This document shows, piece by piece, positions 7,356 to 16,008 of a DNA stretch of 64,000 nucleotides; positions within the stretch are counted from its first letter, which is position 1, and every line of letters starts with the position of its first letter. The position numbers were made by a program, and so were the translations under genes. The notes below the pieces were generated by a model. The model was given only the letters and a program-made list of their open reading frames with translations, ran no database searches and was not told the origin of the DNA. The stretch comes from Bradyrhizobium sp. WSM3983 (lineage in GTDB: Bacteria; Pseudomonadota; Alphaproteobacteria; Rhizobiales; Xanthobacteraceae). The stretch spans positions 124,192-188,191 of the forward strand of contig NZ_AXAY01000014.1 in the NCBI RefSeq assembly GCF_000473045.1, given 5' to 3'.

Positions 7356-9269
7356 CTAGTTGGATTTGGCGTTTTCCTTGGTGTTTTCCTTCGCGTTCTC
7401 CGCCGTCGGCGATCCCTCCGGCGCCTGTCGCTTTCCGCCGGTGATGCGCTGCTTCAGCAGGTCGAGGAAAGGAGATGCTGCGGGCGAGTGCCGGATCAGG
7501 GCCTCGGGATCGGGGAAGATCAGCGGATCGTCCCAGGGGCCCTGCACCATGAACGGCAGTTGAAAGCCGGACGTCGTGTTGAGGCTCGCCACACCCTTCA
7601 TGTCGTATTCACGCGTCGGCACCGATGCGGTGCCGGTCAGCGTGATCTTCGCAGCCGGCCCCTCGATGCGGATATCCTCGGCGGTGGCGATTCCGTCGGC
7701 GAATTTCACGGCAATGGTGAGATTGTCGTAGGGCGTCGAGCCGTTGCGGAAATTGCCGCCGCCGGACAATGGCCGGCGTTCCAGCCGCTTCAGCAACTGC
7801 TCGGCATTGAAGCCTGCGATCGCGCCGTCATGCCCGATCACGGTGGCGGTGCCGTCGAGCGACTGCACCAGGCCGAACGGGCTCGAGCCGGAAGCGAGCA
7901 GCGACACGTTGATATTGCCCCGGCCGGACAGCTTGTTGAGGCCGAACAGTTCGGAGGCGCAGGCCTGGAGGTCGACGTCCGTGAACTGGAATTGCGCCTT
8001 GATGTCGGCAACCGTGTCCGCGCGCGAGATGCCGAACGAGCCCTTGGCGATGCCGCCATAGACCTGCGCCTCGCCGACCGAGAGCGCCAGGGTGCCGTTG
8101 CGCAAATTGGCGCCGATCGCGGTGCGGCCGAGCTTCGTGGGGCCGACCGTCAGCTTGGCGGCCGAGAGGCGCATGTCGAGGTCGGTGCTCGAAAGCCCGT
8201 TGAGATCGAACAGCTGCCTGTTCCAGTCGCGCGCACCGCTCGCGAGCAGGCGGAAGGTGGAGATATAAGGTGTGAAGTCGAGCGCGTCGGCGGCGAGTGT
8301 CGCCTGCAGCGTCTGCCGGCCGTTATTGGCGTAGGTCATGACGCCTTCGGCGGTGTTGCCGTCGAGCTCGACATTGACATTGGTGAGCGCGATCGAGGCG
8401 CCGACGACATTGGCGCGCGCCTTCAGCGCGAAGCGGCCGAATCCGCCGCTGCCGGGCTGCGGCTGGCCGGTCCAGCGCAGCGCGTTGCGCAGCGATGGGC
8501 TGTCGATGGTGAGCGTACCCTCCATCATCGGGCTGGTGCGGTTGGCGACGCTGCCATCGAAGGCGAGCTTGAGCGGCGCGCTGGCGATCCGCGCCTTCAG
8601 GCCCGAGCGGTCGCCCGAGAGCGCCGCGACGAAATCGGCAAAGCTGATCGAGCCGTCGACGCGCTCGCCGCGCCAGTCGAACTGCCCGGTCGCGGCAAAG
8701 GAGCGCGAGATCGAGGGCCAGGCCAGCGACAGGTCGATGTCCTCGAACTTCTCGGTGGCGTTTGTGGCGGCGTCCTCGTAATTGAGCACGCCGTCCTGGA
8801 TCCTGATCTCGGAGAACGAGACCTGGTTGTCGGCGCCGGGCTTCATCGTGCGCGCAATGGTCTGGATGAAAGGTGTCCAGTTGCTCTCGCCATCCGGCTT
8901 GAGGCTGACATGGATGCGCGGCCGCAGCAGCGTCAGGTCGGCGATCTCGAACCGTTGCAGCAATAGCGGCAGGAGCCTGAGATTGGCGGTGAGCACGTCG
9001 ACATGGAGCGCGGGGTCTGCGGTGCCGCCGCCCTTGAGGCCGACGTCATGGAAGGAAATGTAGCTTGCTGGCAGCACGGAAATGTCGATGCTGCCTGCCA
9101 CGCTGAGCTCGAGCCCGGTGACGTCGCGGATCTGCGCTTCCACCGCCTTGCGCAGCGCGTCGCGGTTGATGAGCCAGGAGGTCGCGATCAGGGCGATCAG
9201 CGCCACGCCGAGCAGCGCCGCGATCGGCGTCCCGAGGCGCTTGATTCCTTGAGCCATGGTCAATGGCAT
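7356..9269 (-). CDS. AsmA-family envelope protein
   Basis: A 637-aa protein with one N-terminal membrane anchor (AALLGVALIALIATSWLI, about residues 17-34) and a long periplasmic part. The AsmA signature follows the anchor (RDVTGLELSVAGSIDISVLP), and the C-terminal AsmA_2 part contains LSGRGNINVSLLASGSSPFG. The family forms bridge-like proteins now linked to phospholipid transport and outer-membrane assembly. The protein ends in a short charged repeat (NAKENTKENAK), an oddity of the tail. It stands alone on this strand between two + strand units. Family assignment is solid; the precise role is not known from sequence. Confidence 0.85.
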   Translation of the reverse strand: MPLTMAQGIKRLGTPIAALLGVALIALIATSWLINRDALRKAVEAQIRDVTGLELSVAGSIDISVLPASYISFHDVGLKGGGTADPALHVDVLTANLRLLPLLLQRFEIADLTLLRPRIHVSLKPDGESNWTPFIQTIARTMKPGADNQVSFSEIRIQDGVLNYEDAATNATEKFEDIDLSLAWPSISRSFAATGQFDWRGERVDGSISFADFVAALSGDRSGLKARIASAPLKLAFDGSVANRTSPMMEGTLTIDSPSLRNALRWTGQPQPGSGGFGRFALKARANVVGASIALTNVNVELDGNTAEGVMTYANNGRQTLQATLAADALDFTPYISTFRLLASGARDWNRQLFDLNGLSSTDLDMRLSAAKLTVGPTKLGRTAIGANLRNGTLALSVGEAQVYGGIAKGSFGISRADTVADIKAQFQFTDVDLQACASELFGLNKLSGRGNINVSLLASGSSPFGLVQSLDGTATVIGHDGAIAGFNAEQLLKRLERRPLSGGGNFRNGSTPYDNLTIAVKFADGIATAEDIRIEGPAAKITLTGTASVPTREYDMKGVASLNTTSGFQLPFMVQGPWDDPLIFPDPEALIRHSPAASPFLDLLKQRITGGKRQAPEGSPTAENAKENTKENAKSN

Positions 9270-9530
9270 GTCCTGAACGGGTTGGTCGCTGGAGCCAGAA
9301 GGGCGGAGCGGGAAACCTGCGCGCCCCCACGCCCAACCCCCGCAACTTGATGGGTTTTCTTGTCGCTTTCAAGGCCGTGGACGGGTCTGCCCACGGTGTG
9401 GGCAGCTTCTACCACCGCCTCGCGGAACGGAGAACCCCGTATCATTGACGGCTTTGGAGGAATTCGCCTAATAATCGCCGTCAATAAGGCGCGACGCCTG
9501 CAGGCCGCAGCTTCAGTCGAGGGTTTTTGC

Positions 9531-10238
9531 ATGAACAAGGTCTATCCCGACGCCAAGTCGGCTCTTGAGGGCGTTCTCAAGGACAACATGATGATCATGT
9601 CGGGTGGCTTCGGCCTCTGCGGCATTGCCGAGGTGCTGTCGGACGCGATCCGCGAATCCGGCGTGAAGGGTCTGACCGTTGTCTCGAACAATGCGGGCGT
9701 TGACGGCATCGGGCTCAGCCGCCTGCTGGAAACCCGCCAGATCAAGAAGATGATCTCGTCCTATGTCGGCGAGAACAAGCTGTTCGCCCAGCAATTCCTC
9801 GCCGGCGAGCTGGAACTCGAATTCAATCCGCAGGGCACGCTGGCCGAGCGCATCCGCGCCGGTGGCGCCGGCATCCCGGCCTTCTACACCAAGACCGGCG
9901 TCGGCACGCTGATCGCCGAAGGCAAGGAAGTGAAGGAGTTCGACGGCGAGAAGTACCTGATGGAGCGCGGCCTGTTCGCCGACCTCGCCATCGTGCACGC
10001 CTGGAAGGGCGACACCGCCGGCAATCTGATCTACCGCAAGACCGCGCGCAACTTTAACCCGATGATGGCGACCGCCGCCAAGGTCACGGTGGCCGAGGTC
10101 GAGCATCTGGTTCCCGCCGGTGAACTCAACCCCGACCACATCCATACGCCCGGCATTTTCGTGAAGCGCATCGTCGAGGTCGGCACGGCCAAGAAGCGCA
10201 TCGAATTCCGCAACACCCGCCCGCGCACCGCAGCTTGA
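9531..10238 (+). CDS. scoA: 3-oxoacid CoA-transferase subunit A
   Basis: The 235-aa alpha subunit of a succinyl-CoA:3-ketoacid CoA transferase, which moves CoA from succinyl-CoA to acetoacetate or a similar 3-oxoacid. The class I CoA-transferase CoA-binding loop is seen early (MSGGFGLCGIAE, about residues 22-33), followed by the SNNAGVDGIGL region and a conserved C-terminal half. GAGGG lies 7 bases before the ATG. Subunit B starts 15 bases after the stop. The pair serves ketone-body or PHB-derived acetoacetate use; an adipate-type (pcaIJ) substrate cannot be excluded. Confidence 0.92.
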   Translation: MNKVYPDAKSALEGVLKDNMMIMSGGFGLCGIAEVLSDAIRESGVKGLTVVSNNAGVDGIGLSRLLETRQIKKMISSYVGENKLFAQQFLAGELELEFNPQGTLAERIRAGGAGIPAFYTKTGVGTLIAEGKEVKEFDGEKYLMERGLFADLAIVHAWKGDTAGNLIYRKTARNFNPMMATAAKVTVAEVEHLVPAGELNPDHIHTPGIFVKRIVEVGTAKKRIEFRNTRPRTAA

Positions 10239-10253
10239 GATCAGGAGAATAAG

Positions 10254-10904
<651 letters not shown>

Positions 10905-10967
10905 GGTCTTCGCAGAGAACGATCAGGAATGGTCCGGGCTTCGTCCCAGCCATTTTCGTTTGAGTTT

Positions 10968-11060
10968 GTAGGGTGGGCAAAGGCGCGATAGCGCTGTGCC
11001 CACCATCTATCCAGGCGCGTCTTAAAAGTCGGTGGGCACGCTTCGCTTTGCCCACCCTAC
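10968..11060. repeat. Palindromic intergenic repeat (GTAGGGTGGGCAAAG type)
   Basis: GTAGGGTGGGCAAAG (10968-10982) recurs inverted as CTTTGCCCACCCTAC (11046-11060), a perfect 15-bp pair. A second nested TGCCCACC/GGTGGGCA pair lies inside. A shortened relative (GTAGAGTGGGCAAAGACGCG) occurs near 28962. This looks like a dispersed REP-like element; it lies between convergent scoB and nirV and can form a bidirectional transcript end. Confidence 0.75.
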
Positions 11061-11115
11061 GGTGGCCACGCGAGTGGCGCACCTGTATCCATGACGTCAT
11101 CGCGAGTGCGTGGGT

Positions 11116-11994
11116 TTACGACCTCGCCATCCACATCCTGCTCCACCGTGCCGAGACGCTCGCCACCCACGATCGCTCCTCGCGCACCAGGCGAAATCCA
11201 AGATTCGCAGGCGGGACGCCTTGCGCGCAGCCGCCGGCACGGGCGTCGCGGATGAAATCGGTGACATACGCCCGGTGCGCGCCTTCGGCGACGCGCACGC
11301 CGCAATTCACGGTGGGGCGGCCGGCCTTGCCGGCCTCGTCGACACGCGAGCGCACGAAGCAGGTCGAGGTCCACTCCCAGACATTGCCGGCGAGATCGGA
11401 CACGCCACGCTCGTTCAGGCCGAACTTGCCGAACGGATAGGCCGTGGTGTCGGAGAGGTCGCGTTCGGATTCGCGCTCGTAGCGGTTGATCCAGCGTTTT
11501 GCGGGATCGTCTGCGTCGACCGGCGCGCCGTCATCCCTGAACTTCGAGCCCGCCGCAAAGGCCCATTCCGCATCGCTCGGCAGGCGATAATGGTGGCCGC
11601 TCTTGCGCGATAGCCAGCTCGCATAGGCTTGGGCATCGTGCCAGCTCACTTGCACCGCGGGACGGTCGGGCGCGATCGTCACGCCGCGATCGAGCGCATG
11701 GCATTCGCCGTCCCGCACGCAAAGCTGGTAATCGGCGGAGGAAACCTGCTCGCGCATGATGTGGAGTGGCTTCCTAAATTGCAATGCACGCAGCGGCGCC
11801 TCGGCCTGCTGCCCGGCACGCGTGAAATCGCCGGCCTCGCGATAGGCGAAGCTGCCCGCGGCGATCTCGACGATACCAGGCTCGCCCTGCGCACCGTGCG
11901 TCGACATCTCGGAGACCAGCGGCGCAACCGCCAGCGGCCCCGCGAACCCGGCCGCGCAGGCGAGCAGCAATTTGAGCTTGAATGCAATCAGCAT
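11116..11994 (-). CDS. nirV: NirV-like protein, formylglycine-generating-enzyme (SUMF1) fold
   Basis: A 292-aa protein with an N-terminal signal or anchor (KLKLLLACAAGFAGPLAVAP) and an FGE-sulfatase domain: PAVQVSWHDAQAYASWLS, YRLPSDAEWAFAA, SDLAGNVWEWT and a final NLGFRLVRE. Genes of this family directly behind nirK are called nirV; their product is thought to act in nitrite reductase maturation or function, though the role is not settled. It follows nirK by 53 bases across a strong hairpin. I chose the ATG at 11994 because GGGGG lies 8 bases before it; the ATG two codons earlier would touch that site. A catalytic FGE cysteine pair is not obvious, so enzymatic FGE activity is doubtful. Confidence 0.8.
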   Translation of the reverse strand: MLIAFKLKLLLACAAGFAGPLAVAPLVSEMSTHGAQGEPGIVEIAAGSFAYREAGDFTRAGQQAEAPLRALQFRKPLHIMREQVSSADYQLCVRDGECHALDRGVTIAPDRPAVQVSWHDAQAYASWLSRKSGHHYRLPSDAEWAFAAGSKFRDDGAPVDADDPAKRWINRYERESERDLSDTTAYPFGKFGLNERGVSDLAGNVWEWTSTCFVRSRVDEAGKAGRPTVNCGVRVAEGAHRAYVTDFIRDARAGGCAQGVPPANLGFRLVREERSWVASVSARWSRMWMARS

Positions 11995-12016
11995 GGTCAT
12001 TCCCCCGAAAGAAGAA

Positions 12017-12038
12017 GGGGCCGGTGATGACCGGCCCC
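12017..12038 (-). terminator. Hairpin between nirK and nirV
   Basis: GGGGCCGGT (12017-12025) and ACCGGCCCC (12030-12038) form a perfect 9-bp stem with a 4-base loop, nine bases after the nirK stop. Only a short pyrimidine run follows, so it probably limits read-through into nirV or protects the nirK message rather than fully terminating. Confidence 0.6.
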
Positions 12039-12047
12039 TTGTCGCGT

Positions 12048-13145
12048 CTAGTTGGTATTGGGAGACGGTATCTCCGCAGGCGCCTTCACCTGGGTCATCA
12101 GATCGTCGTTCCACTTGCCTTCGACCTTGAAGTGCGCGGTGGCGCCGAGATCTGCGGCCTCGATCAGATTATGCGTGACATAGGCGTAGATGCCGGGCTG
12201 CAGGAATTTGTACATCGCAGCTCCCGCCGAGCCGCCGCGGATGAACCAGGTTTCGAGCCCGGTCTCCGGCGGGTTGGAGAACTTTCCGGTCTCCCAGACA
12301 TAGTCGCCATGGCCGCCGATCAGATGCGGACGGCTGTCGCGATTGGCCTGCGAATGCACGATCAGCACGTTCTCGCCGACCTTGGCCGTCAGCGCGTTCT
12401 TGCCGGTGAGCGCGCCGACCTTACCGTTGAACACGACGTGGGAGGGGATCAGCTTCTTCATCACCTCTTCGGTGTCGGTGAAGGCATCACCCGGCGAGTC
12501 GTAGGACTTGAAATTGCCCTTCTCGTCGCGCGGCACGTACATGTCCTGCTCGCCGACATAGTAGACCTTGTCGTATTTCAGCGCGTGGCCCTTGCCGTCG
12601 TTCAGTCCGTCGCGCGGCAGCACCATCACGGCGCCGTTCATGCCGGAAACGACGTGCCAGGGGATCATCGGGCCGCCCGGGGCGCAGTGATAGACGAACA
12701 CACCGGTCCGCGTCGCCTTCCAGCGCAGTACGACCTGCTCGCCGGGATTGACCAGCGTGAGCGCGCCGCCACCCAGCGCACCGGTCGCGGAGTGGAAGTC
12801 GATGTTGTGCGGCATGGTATTGGTCGCGGGATTGACCAGCGTCAGCTCGACATAGTCGCCTTCATGCACGACCATCATCGGGCCCGGCATCGACCCGTTG
12901 AAGGTCATGGCCTGGAAGGTCGTGCCCTTGTCATCGATGACCACCTTCTTCTCCTCGATGGTCATCTTGAATTCCATGATCTTGGGACCTTGCGTCGCGG
13001 CCTGCTCGTGCGCGTGCACGAAGGGCGGGGCGACCAGCTCGACCTTCTGCCGCGGCAGCTTGAGATCGTTGGCAGCGAAGACGGGTGTCGCGAGCATCAG
13101 AGCGGTCGCGGCGGCGCTGATCAATGCGGCCCTGCGGGTGAACAT
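12048..13145 (-). CDS. nirK: Copper-containing nitrite reductase
   Basis: Periplasmic enzyme (365 aa) that reduces nitrite to nitric oxide, the defining step of denitrification. The Tat signal MFTRRAALISAAATALML is followed by two cupredoxin domains. Type 1 copper ligands are seen at H113, C154, H164 and M169 (MPHN, YHC, WHVVSGM); type 2 ligands at H118, H153 and H325. The catalytic D116 is in IDFH, and a catalytic-type His is in HLIGGHGDYVW. I use the ATG at 13145 because AAGGA lies 8 bases before it; the ATG three codons further up would sit on that site. Next gene is nirV. A FixK/FNR-like box lies 69 bases upstream, fitting low-oxygen/NO control. Confidence 0.96.
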   Translation of the reverse strand: MFTRRAALISAAATALMLATPVFAANDLKLPRQKVELVAPPFVHAHEQAATQGPKIMEFKMTIEEKKVVIDDKGTTFQAMTFNGSMPGPMMVVHEGDYVELTLVNPATNTMPHNIDFHSATGALGGGALTLVNPGEQVVLRWKATRTGVFVYHCAPGGPMIPWHVVSGMNGAVMVLPRDGLNDGKGHALKYDKVYYVGEQDMYVPRDEKGNFKSYDSPGDAFTDTEEVMKKLIPSHVVFNGKVGALTGKNALTAKVGENVLIVHSQANRDSRPHLIGGHGDYVWETGKFSNPPETGLETWFIRGGSAGAAMYKFLQPGIYAYVTHNLIEAADLGATAHFKVEGKWNDDLMTQVKAPAEIPSPNTN

Positions 13146-13213
13146 CGGAAGCATCCTTCATGTGAAAGGGTTTTGATGACGGATGCAGTGTGCGCCTATC
13201 CACGCAAGAGTGT

Positions 13214-13227
13214 TTGCGCTGCGACAA
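13214..13227. promoter_or_regulatory. FixK/FNR-like box upstream of nirK
   Basis: TTGCGCTGCGACAA (read toward nirK as TTGTCGCAGCGCAA) matches TTG(A/C)-N6-(T/G)CAA with one mismatch. At 69 bases before the nirK start it fits an activator site for FixK2 or NnrR. It lies in the shared nirK-hemN gap. Confidence 0.65.
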
Positions 13228-13298
13228 GGTTCTGCCTGGATTCGCCTCCGATAAGAACCCTAAGAGGTTTACCGAAATGCGACTCCGGCGCCCGGACT

Positions 13299-13312
13299 TT
13301 GAGCAAGCGCAA
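13299..13312. promoter_or_regulatory. FixK/FNR box upstream of hemN
   Basis: TTGAGCAAGCGCAA is a full match to TTG(A/C)-N6-(T/G)CAA, 86 bases before the hemN start. It fits FixK2-type activation of anaerobic heme synthesis, as known for hemN genes of Bradyrhizobium. Confidence 0.7.
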
Positions 13313-13397
13313 GGTGGCCTCCCGGAAAATGGGTAGTCCAATGCCATCCGTGATTTGCCGCGGCCTTGCGCGGCATCGATTTACGAATGGGCAAGAT

Positions 13398-14750
13398 ATG
13401 AGGACTGATCTCGCAGCGAGTTACGGCGAAGAGAGATTGCCGCGCTACACGAGCTATCCGACCGCGCCGCACTTTTCGCCGGCGATTGGTGCCGACACCT
13501 ACGCACGCTGGCTGTCCGAGCTTCCCTCGAACGCGAGTGCATCGCTTTATCTGCACGTGCCGTTCTGCCGCGAGATGTGCTGGTATTGCGGCTGCCATAC
13601 TCAGATCGTCCGCCGCGACGGGCTGATTGCGGCCTATCAGCGAACATTGCGCAGCGAGATCGCGCGGGTCGCGGAGACTATCGGCCACCGCATCAAGGTC
13701 GAGCACATCCATTTCGGCGGCGGCACGCCGACGATCATGGCGCCGGAGGCCTTTGCCGAATTGATGGCGGCGATGCGTCGCGCGTTCTTCGTGCTGCCCT
13801 CGGCCGAGATCGCGGTCGAGATCGATCCGCGGACGCTGACCGCCGAGATGGTGGAGGCCATGCGGCTCTCCGGCGTCAACCGCGCCAGCCTCGGTGTGCA
13901 GAGTTTCGATCCCGTCGTGCAGCGCGCGATCAACCGTGTGCAGAGTTTTGAACAGACCGCCTCCGTCGTCGATATGCTCAGGCGGGCCGATATTGGGGGA
14001 CTCAACTTCGACCTGATCTACGGCCTGCCGCACCAGACCGTAGCATCCTGCCTGGATACGGCGCGGCGTTCGCTCGAGCTCGCGCCAGCCCGCTTCTCGG
14101 TGTTCGGCTATGCGCATGTGCCTGATTTCAAGAAGCACCAGCGTATGATCAATGAGGATCATCTGCCTGACGGTCTTGCGCGGCATGACCAGGCCTGCGC
14201 CATCGCCAACGCGCTGAAGGAGGCCGGCTATGTGCAGATAGGTCTCGATCATTTCGCGCGGCCCGACGATGCGATGGCCGTGGCGTTGGGGCAAGGGACG
14301 CTGCGGCGCAATTTCCAGGGCTACACCACCGACCAGGGCGAGGTCCTGCTCGGCTTCGGCGCCAGCGCGATCGGCCATCTGCCGCAGGGCTATGTCCAGA
14401 ACGAAGTGCAGATCGGCGCCTACGCGCGGAGCATCGCGGACGGCCGTCTCGCCACTGCGAAGGGCTATGGGCTCACCGATGACGACCGGTTGCGCGCCGA
14501 CATCATCGAGCGCATCATGTGCGAGTTCGGTGCCGATCTCGCTGACATCTGCGCGCGTCATGGTGCAGAGCCGGAGGCGATTCTCAGGTCTGCGTCGCGC
14601 CTGAAGCCGCTGATTTCGGACGGCGTCGTCAGGCTGGACGCCGGCCGCCTCGCGGTCGCAAGCGACTCGCGCTTCCTCGTCCGCAGCGTTGCAGCGGCGT
14701 TCGACGCGCATCTGGATCCGGGCAAGCAATTGCACAGTCGGGCGGTTTGA
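13398..14750 (+). CDS. hemN: Oxygen-independent coproporphyrinogen III oxidase
   Basis: A 450-aa cytoplasmic radical-SAM enzyme that decarboxylates coproporphyrinogen III to protoporphyrinogen IX without oxygen, supplying heme when oxygen is scarce. The iron-sulfur motif C57-x3-C61-x2-C64 with C66 next to it (PFCREMCWYCGCH) is that of true HemN rather than the heme chaperone HemW. The HIHFGGGTPTIM, LGVQSFDP and FDLIYGLPHQT motifs follow. A perfect FixK/FNR box lies upstream, and the divergent neighbour is nirK. The ribosome site is weak (GGGCAAGAT before ATG). Heme made here would feed the c-type cytochromes of the nap and NO pathways. Confidence 0.94.
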   Translation: MRTDLAASYGEERLPRYTSYPTAPHFSPAIGADTYARWLSELPSNASASLYLHVPFCREMCWYCGCHTQIVRRDGLIAAYQRTLRSEIARVAETIGHRIKVEHIHFGGGTPTIMAPEAFAELMAAMRRAFFVLPSAEIAVEIDPRTLTAEMVEAMRLSGVNRASLGVQSFDPVVQRAINRVQSFEQTASVVDMLRRADIGGLNFDLIYGLPHQTVASCLDTARRSLELAPARFSVFGYAHVPDFKKHQRMINEDHLPDGLARHDQACAIANALKEAGYVQIGLDHFARPDDAMAVALGQGTLRRNFQGYTTDQGEVLLGFGASAIGHLPQGYVQNEVQIGAYARSIADGRLATAKGYGLTDDDRLRADIIERIMCEFGADLADICARHGAEPEAILRSASRLKPLISDGVVRLDAGRLAVASDSRFLVRSVAAAFDAHLDPGKQLHSRAV

Positions 14751-14770
14751 AGTCGCTCTCTCCATACAGC

Positions 14771-14784
14771 TTGCGCTTCAACAA
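14771..14784. promoter_or_regulatory. FixK/FNR-like box before the DUF1858 gene
   Basis: TTGCGCTTCAACAA has the same one-mismatch form (TTGC-N6-ACAA) as the nirK box. It lies in the 82-base gap after hemN, 49 bases before the DUF1858 start, so this small gene may have its own low-oxygen promoter in addition to read-through from hemN. Confidence 0.5.
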
Positions 14785-14832
14785 AGAAACTCAGCCCCGC
14801 TCCGCTATCGTCAGTTCGGAACGGAGTTGTCC

Positions 14833-15030
14833 ATGCCCTTCCGATCCGACGATCTGGTCGATGACATCATGCGTACGGCGCCGCACACGATCCGCGTGTT
14901 CCTCGCCTTCAGGATGGCCTGTGTCGGCTGTCCGATCGCAACCTTCCACACCGTGGACGATGCCTGCCGCGAGCACGGCATCGACCGCGATAAATTTCTC
15001 GCCGCGCTGAGCGAATGCGTGCCGGCGTGA
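14833..15030 (+). CDS. DUF1858 small protein with a CxxC motif
   Basis: A 65-aa cytoplasmic protein made of a single DUF1858 domain. It contains DLVDDIMRTAPHTIRVFLAF followed by MACVGCPIATFHTVDDAC, so two cysteines form CxxC and a third follows. DUF1858 domains occur alone or fused to hybrid-cluster and other redox proteins, and are suspected of binding a metal, an Fe-S cluster or a ligand. Position behind hemN and next to nnrR, with its own FixK/FNR-like box, points to a role in nitrogen-oxide or low-oxygen redox work; the function is not established. GGAG lies 7 bases before the ATG. Confidence 0.85.
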   Translation: MPFRSDDLVDDIMRTAPHTIRVFLAFRMACVGCPIATFHTVDDACREHGIDRDKFLAALSECVPA

Positions 15031-15038
15031 GGGGAATC

Positions 15039-15066
15039 GGAGTCTGCGCGGGCGCGCGCAGACTCC
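15039..15066. terminator. Strong hairpin between the DUF1858 gene and nnrR
   Basis: GGAGTCTGCGCG (15039-15050) pairs perfectly with CGCGCAGACTCC (15055-15066), a 12-bp stem with a 4-base loop, eight bases after the DUF1858 stop. It lies between convergent genes and probably ends transcription from the hemN side; the following T-run is short. Confidence 0.6.
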
Positions 15067-15116
15067 CGGGTGAGGGAGAGCTTTTGCCGTAAGCGGAAGT
15101 GCCCTCACCCCTATCG

Positions 15117-15827
15117 TCAGGCCGCGCCGCTGTCGGGGTTGCGCTCCGCCAGTACGACGATCTTGTGCGGATCGCGCAGGATGATGCGCTGACGGCCGCT
15201 CTCGACCAGACCCTGGCTCTCCCAGCCGCTGAGGATGCGGCTCACCGTGTGCAGCGTGGTTCCGGTCATCTGCGCAATGTCCTGGCGGCTGATCGGAAAG
15301 TCGATCTCGATGCCGTGGTCGCGCTTCTTGCCGGACTGGCTGGCGAGCCGCAGCAGCGCGTGCGCGACGCGTTGCTCGACCTGCTGGGTCGACATTTCCA
15401 GGATGCGGGTATGGCTCTCCTGAAGTCGCTTGCCGACCGTCTGCATCGTGTTGGCGGCAAGCGCCGGAAACCGCTCGATCAACCGCGGCCAGGCCGAGGT
15501 CGGCCAGATCAGCGCCACGCTGTCGTCGACCGCCATCGCGGTCGCCGGATATTGCGCGGCGCCAATCGCCATCGCGAGCCCGAAGGTCTCGCCGGGCGCG
15601 ACATAGCGCACCACGATCTGTTCGCCGGTCGGCGTGGTCTTGGCCGCGCGGACATGGCCGTGCAGAAGCAGGAAGAAAGACTGCGCGTCCGCGCCCTGCT
15701 CGAAAATGGCGGTGTTCTTGGGATAGCGCGCCGAGCGTGCCTCGCGCAGGATCTCGTCGAGGTCCTCCGGCTTGACGCCGGCAAACAGCGGCAAATGCGC
15801 AATCAGCGATGTGTCGACCTTGGCCAT
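15117..15827 (-). CDS. nnrR: Crp/Fnr-family regulator, NnrR type
   Basis: A 236-aa regulator with an N-terminal cyclic-nucleotide-type beta-barrel (IFEQGADAQSFFLLLHGHV, then VAPGETFGLAMAIG) and a C-terminal winged helix with FPISRQDIAQMTGTTLHTVS as recognition region. It contains no cysteine at all, so it cannot hold an FNR-type Fe-S cluster. This fits NnrR, the NO-responsive member that activates nirK and nor genes. AGGAGG lies 6 bases before the ATG. Its divergent neighbour is nnrS and a perfect FixK/FNR box sits between them, matching the FixLJ-FixK2-NnrR cascade of Bradyrhizobium. A paralogous Crp/Fnr of other function remains possible. Confidence 0.82.
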   Translation of the reverse strand: MAKVDTSLIAHLPLFAGVKPEDLDEILREARSARYPKNTAIFEQGADAQSFFLLLHGHVRAAKTTPTGEQIVVRYVAPGETFGLAMAIGAAQYPATAMAVDDSVALIWPTSAWPRLIERFPALAANTMQTVGKRLQESHTRILEMSTQQVEQRVAHALLRLASQSGKKRDHGIEIDFPISRQDIAQMTGTTLHTVSRILSGWESQGLVESGRQRIILRDPHKIVVLAERNPDSGAA

Positions 15828-15895
15828 ACTGCCTCCTCGGCGCTCAGGAGTTTTGGCGCTCGGGAGTGTGATGGCACCTGCAATCGTCAGGCAGT

Positions 15896-15909
15896 TTGCG
15901 ATAGCGCAA
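15896..15909. promoter_or_regulatory. FixK/FNR box between nnrR and nnrS
   Basis: TTGCGATAGCGCAA is a perfect match to TTG(A/C)-N6-(T/G)CAA and extends to TTTGC...GCAAA (15895-15910). It lies 69 bases before nnrR and about 100 before nnrS, so it could drive either gene, most likely nnrR. Confidence 0.75.
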
Positions 15910-15935
15910 AACGGGCCGGCCGGACGGCAGTATTT

Positions 15936-15979
15936 TTCCAAGCGAATTTCCAAGCGAATATCCAAGCGAATATCCAAGT
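15936..15979 (+). repeat. 12-bp tandem direct repeats in the nnrS leader
   Basis: The unit TTCCAAGCGAAT occurs at 15936 and 15948, then ATCCAAGCGAAT at 15960 and a decayed fourth copy ATCCAAGTAACG at 15972. The array ends 29 bases before nnrS. The period is 12, about one helical turn, so it could be a multi-site operator or a slippage-prone spacer. Confidence 0.8.
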
Positions 15980-16008
15980 AACGGTCCGAATTCACAGGAG
16001 TTACCCCC

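Noticed and set aside
11982..13397. Very long + strand open frame running from nirV across nirK into hemN
   Set aside because: Its first 470 codons are the mirror of nirV and nirK; only the part from 13398 is coding (hemN).
15936..15979. Tandem repeats as a CRISPR array
   Set aside because: Units are 12 bp and directly adjacent with no spacers, and no cas genes are present.
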